Positions 1 to 6,605 of a DNA stretch of 16,032 bases are shown piece after piece (positions within the stretch are counted from its first letter, which is position 1; the number at the start of each line of letters is the position of its first letter). The notes under the pieces were generated by a model. That model was given only the letters and a program-made list of their open reading frames with translations. It made no database searches and had not been told where the DNA came from. A program made the translations under genes and the position numbers. The DNA comes from Thiobacillus sp. (GTDB lineage: Bacteria; Pseudomonadota; Gammaproteobacteria; Burkholderiales; Thiobacillaceae). Location of the stretch: assembly GCF_024708915.1 (NCBI RefSeq), contig NZ_JANJXQ010000126.1:1-16032 (forward strand). The letters are read 5' to 3'.

Positions 1-3000
1 AGCGCCCGGTCGCCACCCTGATGCTGGTTCTGGCGCTGGCGCTGTTCGGCGCGCTCGCCTACAGGATGCTGCCGGTGAACGACCTTCCGCAGGTCGATTT
101 TCCGACGCTGCGCATCTCGGCGTCGCTGCCGGGCGCCAATCCGGAGACCATGGCCAACACCGTGGCGACGCCGCTCGAGCGGCAGCTGGCGACGGTGGCG
201 GGAATCGAGTCGATGAGCTCGCAGTCGGGCCAGGGCTCCACCAGCATCACGCTGCAGTTCGAGCTCGATCGCGACATCGACGCCGCCGCGCAGGACGTGC
301 AGACCGCGATCGCGCAGGCGGCGCGCAATCTGCCGCAGGGCATGGATCCGCCACAGCTGCGCAAGATCAACCCGGCCGATTCTCCGATTCTGTATCTGGC
401 GCTGTCGGCCGAACGGCTGCCGCTGACCGAGCTCGACGCCATCGCCGATTCACGGGTGGCGCAGCGCTTGTCCAGCCTGAGCGGCGTGGCGCAGGTGCTG
501 GTATTCGGTTCGCAGAAATACGCGCTCAGGCTGTATCTCGATCCCGCCAGGCTGCAGCAGCGCGGGTTGACGTTCGCCGATGTGATCGAGGCGGTGCAGC
601 GCGCCAACGCCAACCTGCCGTCCGGCACGCTCGACGGCGCCACCCGCGCCTACACGGTGAAGGCGCCGGTGGCGCTCGCCAACGCGGCGGACTTCGGCGA
701 CATCATCGTGGCCTATCACGACGGCACCGCTCTGCGCGTGAAGGATCTCGGCCGCGCGGAGGACGGTGTCGAGGACGACAAGCGCAAGACCTGGTACAAC
801 GGCACCCGCGCCATTGTTCTGGCGGTGCAGCGTCAGCCGGGCGCGAATACGGTCGAGGTCGCCGACCGCATCCGCGCGATGCTGCCGCAGGTCGAGGCCG
901 AGCTGCCCGACGGCGTGCGCCTGCAGGTGCATTTCGACCGCTCGCGCTTCGTCAAGGATTCGCTGCACGAGGTCAACTTCACCCTGATCCTCGCGCTGGT
1001 GCTGGTGATCCTGGTCATCTTCGCCTTCCTGCACAACCTGCGCGCCACGCTGATCGCCGCCCTGGTGCTGCCGAGTTCGCTGCTCGGCACTTTCGCCTTC
1101 ATGCACCTGCTGGGCTACAGCCTCAACAACCTCTCGCTGATGGCGATCACGCTGGCGATCGGCTTCGTGGTCGACGACGCCGTGGTGGTGATCGAGAACA
1201 TCGCGCGCCATCTGGAGATGGGCAAGCCGCGCATGCAGGCCGCGCTCGACGGCGCGCAGGAGATCGGCTTCACCGTGCTGTCGATGACGATCTCGCTCGC
1301 CGCCGTGTTCCTGCCGATCCTCTTCATGGGCGGCATGATCGGCCGGCTGTTTCAGGAATTCGCGGTCAGCATCGGCGTCGCCGTGCTGCTGTCCGGCGTG
1401 GTGGCGCTGACGCTTACGCCGATGCTGTGCGCGCGCGGGCTGGTGAACGAACCCCTCAACAATCCGCTGTCGCGCATGTTCGATGCCGGATTCAACCGCT
1501 TCCGCGATTTTTACGGCGCCACCCTGCGCGCCAGCATGCGCCATCGCGGCGCGATGCTGCTGTTGTCGCTGGCGGTGCTGGGCGCGATGCTGTGGCTGGC
1601 CGGGCAGGTCAAGCAGGGCTTCATTCCACGCGTCGACTCGGGAATGATTTTCGCCAGCATCCAGTATCCCGAGGGCATCCCGTTCGAGGAACTGAGCGCG
1701 CGCCAGCAGACAATCGCCGCCATCGTGCAGCAGCATCCTGCGGTCGAAGGCCTGACCTCCTCGGCCGGACAGGCCGGCGGTGGCGTGACCGGCGGCAACG
1801 TCGGCCGGCTGGTGATCCGGCTGACGCCGCGCGGCGGCCGGCCCGGCGCGGACCAGGTAATCGAGGAACTGCGCGCGCAGACCCGCAAGGTGAGCGGCGT
1901 CAACGTCACGCTGCAAAACCCGGCTTCGATCAACGTCGGTGCGCTGGCGTCGAGCAGCGACTATCAGCTGACCCTGACCTCGGGCGACTTCGAGGCGCTG
2001 AAAGCCGCCTCTGCCGCGGTCGAAAAGCGGCTGGACGCGGTGCCGCAGATCGAGGACGTCAACAGCAACCTGGAACTGCGCAACCCGGAACTGCGCGTCA
2101 GCCTCGATCAGATCGAGGCGGCGCGCCTCGGCGTGACCGCGCAACAGGTCCAGCAAACCCTGTACGACGCGCTGGGGGGACGCCGCATCAGCGAAATCTA
2201 CGGCACCAGCGACCAGTACCTGGTGAGCGTCAAGGCGCTGCCGGAAGCCCAGTTGAACCCGGCGATCATCGGCCAGCTGCCGCTGAAAACCGCGGCCGGC
2301 ACGCTCACTCGGCTCGATGCGGTGGCGCGGGTGGAAGCCGGGGTCGGGCCGATCGCGGTGCATCACTACGGCCAGCAGCCCGCCGTCACGCTGTCGTTCA
2401 ACCTCGCGCCGGGCGTCTCGCTCGATGCGGCGCTGGCGGCCGCGTTCGAAGCGGCACGGGACGTCGTGCCGGCGGAAGTGGCGCTCGAATTCACCGGCGC
2501 TGCGCAGAAATTCCAGGAATCGACGCTGCAGCTGCCGCTGCTGCTGCTGTTCACCGTCGTCGTCATCTACATGGTGCTGGCGGTGCTGTACGAGCACCTC
2601 GGGCATCCGCTCACCATCCTCACCGCGCTGCCGCTCGCCGGTTTCGGTGCGCTGCTGGTGCTGCTTCTGCTGGACGAGGAGCTCAACATCTTCAGCTTCG
2701 TCGGCATCATCCTGCTGGTCGGCTTGGTGAAGAAGAACGGCATCATGATGGTCGACTTCGCGCTGACCCGGCAGCGCGCCGGGCTGAGCGCCGAGGACGC
2801 CATCGTCGAAGCCAGCCTGGTGCGTCTGCGGCCGATCATGATGACCACCTTCGCCGCCATCTTCGCCACCCTGCCGATCGCCGTCGGCTTCGGCGCCGGC
2901 GGCGAGGCGCGCCGTCCGCTCGGCATCGCGGTGGTCGGCGGGCTGGTGTTTTCGCAGTTCCTCACCCTCTACATCACCCCCACCTTCTATGTCAGCATGG

Positions 3001-3047
3001 CGCGGCTGGAAGCGGCCTTGACCCGCTGGCGCGCCCGCTTCGCCTGA
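1..3047 (+). CDS. RND-family efflux transporter inner-membrane subunit (5' partial)
   Basis: This is a proton-driven RND pump of the HAE-1/MdtB-MdtC type, the inner-membrane part of a tripartite efflux system. The frame is open from base 3 and reads RPVATL before the first in-window Met at 21. RND pumps usually begin with a short stretch followed by RRPVAT, so the true start lies just upstream and only about ten residues are missing. Counted from Met 21, the TM4 pair D385-D386 in GFVVDDAVVVIENI matches the proton-relay aspartates of AcrB. K905 in LVKKNG matches the TM10 lysine. The repeated RND architecture is intact: two periplasmic loops, each followed by a bundle of membrane segments. The adaptor and outer-membrane genes would be outside the window. 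The substrate (drug, metal or other) cannot be read from the sequence. The stop TGA at 3045-3047 abuts the stop of the next gene on the other strand. Confidence 0.93.
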   Translation, partial: RPVATLMLVLALALFGALAYRMLPVNDLPQVDFPTLRISASLPGANPETMANTVATPLERQLATVAGIESMSSQSGQGSTSITLQFELDRDIDAAAQDVQTAIAQAARNLPQGMDPPQLRKINPADSPILYLALSAERLPLTELDAIADSRVAQRLSSLSGVAQVLVFGSQKYALRLYLDPARLQQRGLTFADVIEAVQRANANLPSGTLDGATRAYTVKAPVALANAADFGDIIVAYHDGTALRVKDLGRAEDGVEDDKRKTWYNGTRAIVLAVQRQPGANTVEVADRIRAMLPQVEAELPDGVRLQVHFDRSRFVKDSLHEVNFTLILALVLVILVIFAFLHNLRATLIAALVLPSSLLGTFAFMHLLGYSLNNLSLMAITLAIGFVVDDAVVVIENIARHLEMGKPRMQAALDGAQEIGFTVLSMTISLAAVFLPILFMGGMIGRLFQEFAVSIGVAVLLSGVVALTLTPMLCARGLVNEPLNNPLSRMFDAGFNRFRDFYGATLRASMRHRGAMLLLSLAVLGAMLWLAGQVKQGFIPRVDSGMIFASIQYPEGIPFEELSARQQTIAAIVQQHPAVEGLTSSAGQAGGGVTGGNVGRLVIRLTPRGGRPGADQVIEELRAQTRKVSGVNVTLQNPASINVGALASSSDYQLTLTSGDFEALKAASAAVEKRLDAVPQIEDVNSNLELRNPELRVSLDQIEAARLGVTAQQVQQTLYDALGGRRISEIYGTSDQYLVSVKALPEAQLNPAIIGQLPLKTAAGTLTRLDAVARVEAGVGPIAVHHYGQQPAVTLSFNLAPGVSLDAALAAAFEAARDVVPAEVALEFTGAAQKFQESTLQLPLLLLFTVVVIYMVLAVLYEHLGHPLTILTALPLAGFGALLVLLLLDEELNIFSFVGIILLVGLVKKNGIMMVDFALTRQRAGLSAEDAIVEASLVRLRPIMMTTFAAIFATLPIAVGFGAGGEARRPLGIAVVGGLVFSQFLTLYITPTFYVSMARLEAALTRWRARFA

Positions 3048-3452
3048 TCACATCAGCCAGGCCAGCGCGGCATAGCGCGCCAGCTTGCCCAGCGTCACCA
3101 GCAGCAGAAAACTTCCCACCCCGACACGCAATACCCCGGCGACCAGGCACAGCGGGTCGCCGACCAGCGGCAGCCACGCCAGCAGCAGGCTGGGGCGGCC
3201 GTAGCGCAGAAACCAGCGTTCGGCCCGGGCCATGCGGCGTTCGGTTTTTTCGCTGCCGCGCTGCACGGCGCGCCGGCCGAACCGCCCCATGCCGTAGGTG
3301 ATGAGGCTGCCGAGCACGTTGCCGGCAGTGGCAGCCGCCACGCTGGCAAACGGGTCGGCGCCCTGGTGCAGGCGATACAGCAGCAGCGCTTCGGAACCGC
3401 CAGGGAACAGGGTCGACGACAGCAGCGCCGAGCCGAACAGCGTCCAGTCCAT
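3048..3452 (-). CDS. YqaA/DedA-type (SNARE-associated, VTT domain) small membrane protein
   Basis: A 134-residue integral membrane protein. The ATG at 3452 is preferred because the protein then begins MDWTLFGSALLSSTLFPGGSEA, as YqaA-type proteins do, and is close to their usual length of about 140. A longer frame reaches 3596, but the extra 48 residues are Pro/Arg/Ala-rich and look non-coding. Visible features are an N-terminal hydrophobic segment, the FPGGSEALLL turn, the AGNVLGSLITYGMGRFG stretch (about 43-59), a basic amphipathic middle (60-85), and a WLPLVGDPLCLVAGVLRV re-entrant-like segment (93-110). Relatives in the DedA/VTT superfamily are membrane proteins linked to envelope homeostasis or lipid scrambling; the role of this branch is not established. 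The gene converges on the RND gene with no spacer, and the Shine-Dalgarno is weak. Confidence 0.8.
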   Translation of the reverse strand: MDWTLFGSALLSSTLFPGGSEALLLYRLHQGADPFASVAAATAGNVLGSLITYGMGRFGRRAVQRGSEKTERRMARAERWFLRYGRPSLLLAWLPLVGDPLCLVAGVLRVGVGSFLLLVTLGKLARYAALAWLM

Positions 3453-3580
3453 CAGCGGTCGAGCGCCTGGCGCACAGGCGCGGCGGCGGATCGGACGGGG
3501 AGCGGCGGACGAGGCATGGCGGATTCCGGCGAATGGCGGGTCGGCAAGTGTGGCACAGCCGGCGCGTGGAAAGGCAGTAG

Positions 3581-3695
3581 CGATTGATATCTTCAATCGT
3601 TATTATGAATATTATCCGTTGGATCGATTTATCGATAATCCCTAATATCGTTCCTGTCTTGATTGACAACGCAAATCAACCACAAGGAGCGAAAC
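3581..3695 (+). promoter_or_regulatory. AT-rich promoter/operator region of the rubrerythrin gene
   Basis: Base composition changes sharply to AT-rich from about 3580 to 3665, between GC-rich flanks. It holds an inverted repeat CGATTGA-N5-TCAATCG (3581-3599), a wider pair ATTATC (3611-3616) / GATAAT (3634-3639), and two ATCGAT copies two bases apart (3623-3636). A loose sigma-70 candidate is TTGGAT (3619-3624), 18 bases, then TAATAT (3643-3648). The ribosome site is AAGGAG at 3684-3689, six bases before the ATG at 3696. The regulator cannot be named: the repeats do not fit the FNR consensus, and PerR/OxyR or Fur/IscR-type control is only a guess from the function of the genes. Confidence 0.4.
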
Positions 3696-4169
3696 ATGCA
3701 GAACACGAAATCCCCGACCATCCAGAACCTCGAAGCCGCCTTTGCCGGCGAGTCGATGGCCCACATCAAGTACCTGTGGTTCGCGCGCCAGTGCCGCAAG
3801 CAGGGCGACGAAGCGACCGCCAGGGTGTTCGAGGACACCGCGGCGCAGGAAATCCTGCACGCCTTCGGCCATGCCGAGCTGTTGTTCTCCAGCGAGACGA
3901 TGACGCCGGAAAAATGCCTGCAGTACGCAATCGAAGGTGAAACCTACGAATACGCCGAGATGTACCCGAAGTTCCGCCACGAGGCGATGATCGAGGGCAA
4001 CAGCGCCGCCGTGGCAGAGATGGACGAGCAGATCGTCGAATCGAAAGAGCACGCCGAGATGTTCAGGAGCGTGCTGGACAAGGCCGCCAAGCGCTTCGCC
4101 GCGCTGGCCAGGGTGGAAGAGAAGCACGCAAAGCACTACCAGGCGCAAAAGGACGCGATCACGGTCTGA
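3696..4169 (+). CDS. Rubrerythrin-type diiron peroxidase lacking the C-terminal rubredoxin domain
   Basis: A 157-residue four-helix ferritin-like diiron protein that reduces hydrogen peroxide to water in the cytoplasm, with electrons from rubredoxin. Expected diiron ligands can be placed at E19 (AGES), E52 and H55 (QEILH), E82 and E85 (GETYEY.EMYPKF) and E115/H119 (ESKEH). Classical rubrerythrin is about 190 residues and ends in a CxxC...CxxC rubredoxin domain. Here the protein stops at the end of the four-helix bundle (EEKHAKHY...), and a stand-alone rubredoxin gene begins 41 bases later. ATG 3696 is chosen over an in-frame TTG at 3663 because AAGGAG lies six bases before it and the family usually begins close to the first helix. 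It is probably the first gene of an operon with rubredoxin and its reductase. Confidence 0.92.
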   Translation: MQNTKSPTIQNLEAAFAGESMAHIKYLWFARQCRKQGDEATARVFEDTAAQEILHAFGHAELLFSSETMTPEKCLQYAIEGETYEYAEMYPKFRHEAMIEGNSAAVAEMDEQIVESKEHAEMFRSVLDKAAKRFAALARVEEKHAKHYQAQKDAITV

Positions 4170-4210
4170 GCGGACGACTGAAGACTATTTATAAATTGAA
4201 AGGACACATC

Positions 4211-4384
4211 ATGAAAAGCTGGCAATGCATTGTTTGCGGTTATGTTTACGACGAAGCCAATGGCGACCCGGAGCACGGCATCGCCCCCGGCACCCGCTGG
4301 GAGGATGTCCCTGAGGGCTGGGAATGCCCGGACTGCGGCGTCGCGAAAGCGGATTTCGAGATGGTTGAAGTCAGCCCCGCCTGA
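4211..4384 (+). CDS. Rubredoxin
   Basis: A 57-residue one-iron electron carrier with Fe(Cys)4 ligands C6 and C9 (CIVCGYVYD) and C39 and C42 (ECPDCG), at the standard spacing. The conserved [20 protein letters not shown] segment lies between them. ATG 4211 has AAAGGA at 4199-4204, six bases upstream; an in-frame TTG at 4196 would add MKGHI in front of the normal start and is not preferred. The short AT-rich gap after rubrerythrin (4170-4210) contains no terminator, so co-transcription is likely. Given its position, it most likely carries electrons from the downstream flavoprotein to the rubrerythrin diiron site, supplying in trans the domain that this rubrerythrin lacks. Confidence 0.96.
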   Translation: MKSWQCIVCGYVYDEANGDPEHGIAPGTRWEDVPEGWECPDCGVAKADFEMVEVSPA

Positions 4385-4401
4385 GCATCGTCGCCATCCC
4401 C

Positions 4402-4424
4402 GAGGCCGCGCCCGGCGCGGCCTC
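4402..4424 (+). other. GC-rich stem-loop between rubredoxin and reductase
   Basis: A perfect 9-bp inverted repeat GAGGCCGCG / CGCGGCCTC with a 5-base loop lies 17 bases after the rubredoxin stop. No T-run follows, so it is not a standard rho-independent terminator. It could set relative expression by stabilising the upstream message or by weak attenuation. The ribosome site AGGAG (4433-4437) of the next gene follows nine bases later. Confidence 0.4.
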
Positions 4425-4443
4425 ACTGACCCAGGAGAATCCC

Positions 4444-5661
4444 ATGCACACGTCCCTCTCCCCAACCCTCTCCCCCTTGGGGGAGAGCACCCTTGCGGGC
4501 ATAAAGGAGCAAACGCTGAGCCCGAACCGATTAATTGTCATCGTCGGTTCCGGCCTTGCCGGCTACACGCTGCTGAAGGAAATCCGCAAGCGCGACGCGG
4601 CCGTTCCGGTCACGCTCGTGACTGCGGACGACGGCGCCTTCTATTCCAAGCCCAACCTGTCGAACGCGCTCGCCGCGGGCAAGACCGCCGCGGCGCTAGC
4701 GAGTGCCAGCGCGGAGAAGATGGCGACCGAGCAGAACGCGACGGTGCTGACGCACACCCGCGTCACGGCCATCGACACGCAGAGGCAGCGCATCACCACG
4801 GGGCAGGGCGAGATCGCCTACGGCAAGCTGGTGCTCGCCCTCGGCGCCGATCCGATCCCGCACGGACTTGCCGGCAGCGGCGCGGTGGACGTGCTGGCGG
4901 TGAACGACCTCGCCGATTATGCGGCTTTCCGCGGCGCCATCGATGGCAAGAAGCGCATCACCGTTCTGGGCGGGGGGCTGATCGGCTGCGAGTTCGCCAA
5001 CGATCTGGTGCACGCCGGGTTCGCGGTCGACGTGGTGCATCTGGGCGACTGGCCGCTGGAGCGCCTGCTGCCGATTGAAGCCGGCCAACGGCTGGCCGAC
5101 AGCCTGGCCATGCTGGGGGTGCGCTGGCATTTCGGGCGCAGCGGAAAAAGCGTCGAAGCGGCCGCAAACGGCTATCGGGTCGTGCTCGACAATGGTGAGG
5201 CCATCGAAGCCGATGTCGTGCTGTCGGCGATCGGCCTGCGTCCGCGCACCCAACTGGCGCAGACGGCAGGCATCCCGGTAGGGCGCGGCATCCAGGCCGA
5301 TCGTCTGCTGCAAACCGGTACCGCCAATGTGTACGCAATAGGCGACTGCGTCGAAATCGAAGGGCTCAATCTGCCCTATGTGCAGCCGCTGATGGCGCAG
5401 GCGCGCGCGCTCGCCGCCACGTTGACGGGTGCCCCGACCCCGGTGGCGTATCCGGCGATGCCGGTGATGGTGAAAACCCCGGCGCACCCGGTGGCGGCGC
5501 TGCCGCCCAAAGCCGGCGCGGCTGGCGGCTGGAACGTGGAATGCGGCGACACCGGCGTGTGCGCGCTGCATACCGATGGCAGCGGCCGCCTGCAGGGTTT
5601 CGTGCTCACCGGCAGCGAAACCGGCCGGCGCAATGCGCTGGTCAGGGAGATCGCCGCATGA
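4444..5661 (+). CDS. FAD-dependent NAD(P)H oxidoreductase, rubredoxin-reductase type
   Basis: A two-dinucleotide-fold flavoprotein expected to pass electrons from NAD(P)H to rubredoxin. Numbered from ATG 4444, the FAD-binding GSGLAG is at 35-40, the NAD(P)-binding GGGLIG at 176-181, and the second FAD motif VYAIGDC at 296-302, followed by the family's C-terminal domain. Two starts compete. ATG 4444 has AGGAG at 4433-4437 and gives 405 residues, but its first 25 or so residues are translated from a palindromic repeat. CTG 4516 has a stronger AAAGGAG at 4503-4509 and gives 381 residues, about the size I recall for Pseudomonas rubredoxin reductases, with the Rossmann strand starting at once (SPNRLIVIVGSG). 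The ATG is used here as the safer call. The stop overlaps the next gene's start (ATGA), implying translational coupling. A related NAD(P)H:acceptor role is possible, but the rubredoxin neighbour favours this one. Confidence 0.88.
   Translation: MHTSLSPTLSPLGESTLAGIKEQTLSPNRLIVIVGSGLAGYTLLKEIRKRDAAVPVTLVTADDGAFYSKPNLSNALAAGKTAAALASASAEKMATEQNATVLTHTRVTAIDTQRQRITTGQGEIAYGKLVLALGADPIPHGLAGSGAVDVLAVNDLADYAAFRGAIDGKKRITVLGGGLIGCEFANDLVHAGFAVDVVHLGDWPLERLLPIEAGQRLADSLAMLGVRWHFGRSGKSVEAAANGYRVVLDNGEAIEADVVLSAIGLRPRTQLAQTAGIPVGRGIQADRLLQTGTANVYAIGDCVEIEGLNLPYVQPLMAQARALAATLTGAPTPVAYPAMPVMVKTPAHPVAALPPKAGAAGGWNVECGDTGVCALHTDGSGRLQGFVLTGSETGRRNALVREIAA
4452..4488 (+). repeat. CCCTCTCCCC-type palindromic dispersed repeat inside the 5' end of the reductase frame
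   Basis: The motif CCCTCTCCCCAACCCTCTCC is followed by a palindrome with arms CTCTCCCCC (4468-4476) and GGGGGAGAG (4479-4487). This matches a class of short intergenic repeats seen in many copies in beta- and gammaproteobacterial genomes (established knowledge; copy number in this genome cannot be checked here). It lies immediately after ATG 4444 and leaves the frame open, adding Ser/Pro/Leu-rich residues. Its composition is unlike the rest of the gene. Confidence 0.6.
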
Positions 5662-5900
5662 GCCGGGAGGGGGCAGGGAACACGGTAGTGATGGACTCCA
5701 CGCTGACCTGTCCCGTTTGCGGGCACGTCAAGACCGAAACCATGCCGAGCGACGCCTGCCAGTGGTATTACGCGTGCGAGGCGTGCCACACGCTACTGAA
5801 ACCCAAACCGGGGGACTGCTGCGTATTCTGTTCGTATGGCAGCGTGCCCTGCCCGCCGGTCCAGACGGGCGGCAAGCCGGACGGCTGTTGCCCGGACTGA
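5658..5900 (+). CDS. GDCCVxC-domain small Cys-rich protein
   Basis: An 80-residue protein with 11 cysteines: CPVCG (C18, C21), C34, CxxC (C40, C43), GDCCVFCSYGSVPCPP (C54, C55, C58, C65) and a CC near the end (C77, C78). The GDCCVFCSYG block is the signature of the family known as GDCCVxC domain-containing (seleno)protein, some members of which carry selenocysteine; here every such position is an ordinary TGC/TGT Cys codon. The biochemical function is unknown. Metal binding or thiol redox chemistry is suggested only by the Cys pattern. ATG 5658 overlaps the reductase stop and has AGGGAG at 5644-5649; ATG 5691 (MDSTLTCPVCGH) is an alternative giving a more compact start. Coupling to the rubredoxin reductase suggests a role in the same redox pathway. 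Confidence 0.83.
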   Translation: MSREGAGNTVVMDSTLTCPVCGHVKTETMPSDACQWYYACEACHTLLKPKPGDCCVFCSYGSVPCPPVQTGGKPDGCCPD

Positions 5901-6125
5901 AGCGTTGTTCGCGCGGGCGGTCTCGGCAGGTCTTGCACGCCTCCACCGGCAGGCCGCGCGCAATCCGGCCCGGCGGCGCTGCCAGCCATGCCTTCCCTGA
6001 TGTTGTCTCCGGGTGAACCCCGCTTCGCGCAGCGCATAAGGAACACCCGATAGTTTGTCCGGGCGCGCATACATTCCGTAGCCTTGCCGCATGGTCATCC
6101 GCAGCGTCTTGCGCGAAAATGCCGC
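5901..6125 (+). other. 225-base gap without a recognisable plus-strand gene
   Basis: No gene or clear promoter is recognised here. The minus strand is open in more than one frame across it, and these frames run on into the flanking genes, as expected at high GC. The minus-strand text around 5990-6075 (ARTNYRVFLMRCAKRGSPGD in one frame) reads smoothly but ends inside the GDCCVxC gene and belongs to no family I can name. It could be a remnant or a dispersed repeat. The queD-like gene has no evident Shine-Dalgarno at the right edge. Confidence 0.3.
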
Positions 6126-6485
6126 ATGGACATCTTCCGCATCTTCCACCTGCAATGCGCGCGGCGGCTGCCCGCGCTGCCCGCATCCCATCCCTGTTCG
6201 CGCCTGCATGGCCATTCGTTCGAGGTCGAACTGACCGTCAGCGGCGACCTCGATCCGACGCTCGGCTGGGTGCTCGATTTTGCCGACATCGGGGCGGCCT
6301 GGCAGCCGATCCATGCCGCGCTCGATCACCGTAACCTGAACGACATCGCCGGACTGGAGAACCCCACCAGCGAAAATCTGGCGCAGTGGCTGTGGCGGCA
6401 GCTCAAGCCCGCGCTGCCTGGATTGTCGCGGATCAAGGTGATGGAAACGCACGATTCGGGCTGCATCTATAGTGGACCGGTCTAA
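6126..6485 (+). CDS. 6-pyruvoyl-tetrahydropterin synthase / QueD-family protein with altered zinc site
   Basis: A 119-residue T-fold protein close in length and sequence to E. coli QueD (6-carboxy-tetrahydropterin synthase in queuosine/7-deazaguanine synthesis). Recognisable parts are C24 and LHGH (H28, H30), GWVLDFADI (47-55), LDH (D67, H68), LENPTSENLA (77-86) and METHDSGCIY (E107). In QueD the zinc is held by three His: one in the first strand (AAHRLP) and two in HGH. The first is replaced by Arg here (CARRLP, R13), while the other zinc and catalytic residues are kept. This could abolish normal activity, or define a subfamily with different chemistry; I treat it as real because the reading frame is otherwise intact. 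The start at 6126 gives the family N-terminus (MDIFRIF). No clear ribosome site is visible. A terminator follows. Confidence 0.82.
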   Translation: MDIFRIFHLQCARRLPALPASHPCSRLHGHSFEVELTVSGDLDPTLGWVLDFADIGAAWQPIHAALDHRNLNDIAGLENPTSENLAQWLWRQLKPALPGLSRIKVMETHDSGCIYSGPV

Positions 6486-6495
6486 GCGCCTGCGG

Positions 6496-6518
6496 GGGCG
6501 CGGTTCCGCGCGCCTTTT
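6496..6518 (+). terminator. Probable rho-independent terminator after the queD-like gene
   Basis: A GC-rich stem (GCGCGG 6498-6503 / CCGCGC 6506-6511, extendable by GG/CC with one bulged base) is followed at once by TTTT (6515-6518). It begins eleven bases after the TAA stop. It separates the left block from the sulfur operon. Confidence 0.55.
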
Positions 6519-6573
6519 CCAGCGCGGGATGCGGTCGGGTTGACTGGCCCCGGATGGTGGAAATATCGCTTGC

Positions 6574-6599
6574 AACATTCTAATGATCGTGAGAATGTT
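6574..6599 (+). promoter_or_regulatory. Perfect inverted-repeat operator before the ArsR-rhodanese gene
   Basis: AACATTCT-N10-AGAATGTT is an exact 8-bp inverted repeat ending six bases before the ATG at 6606. Its size, spacing and ATTC/GAAT core are typical of ArsR/SmtB-family operators. It covers the place where a Shine-Dalgarno would be, and no good one is visible. A -10-like TCTAAT (6579-6584) overlaps the left arm, so bound repressor would block polymerase. Autoregulation by the adjacent gene product is the natural reading. Confidence 0.72.
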
Positions 6600-6605
6600 A
6601 TCTCC

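Noticed and set aside
450..2606. Long open minus-strand frame (718 codons) across the RND gene
   Set aside because: It is rich in His, Gln, Arg and Asp with no domain, lies fully opposite a clear RND pump gene, and is the usual antisense shadow of a GC-rich codon pattern.
1427..3301. Plus-strand frame of 624 codons overlapping the RND gene
   Set aside because: Arg/Ala/Pro-rich frame-shifted reading of the RND sequence with no membrane segments or domain.
3453..3596. N-terminal extension of the YqaA-type protein
   Set aside because: The added 48 residues are Pro/Arg/Ala-rich, absent from the family as I know it, and would extend into the AT-rich promoter area of rubrerythrin.
3584..3598. FNR-type site before rubrerythrin
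   Set aside because: TTGAT is followed after four bases by TCAAT, not ATCAA, so the second half does not match.
3663..3668. Exact TTGACA as a -35 box for rubrerythrin
   Set aside because: It lies only 28 bases before the start codon, so a matching -10 would fall on the ribosome site or in the gene.
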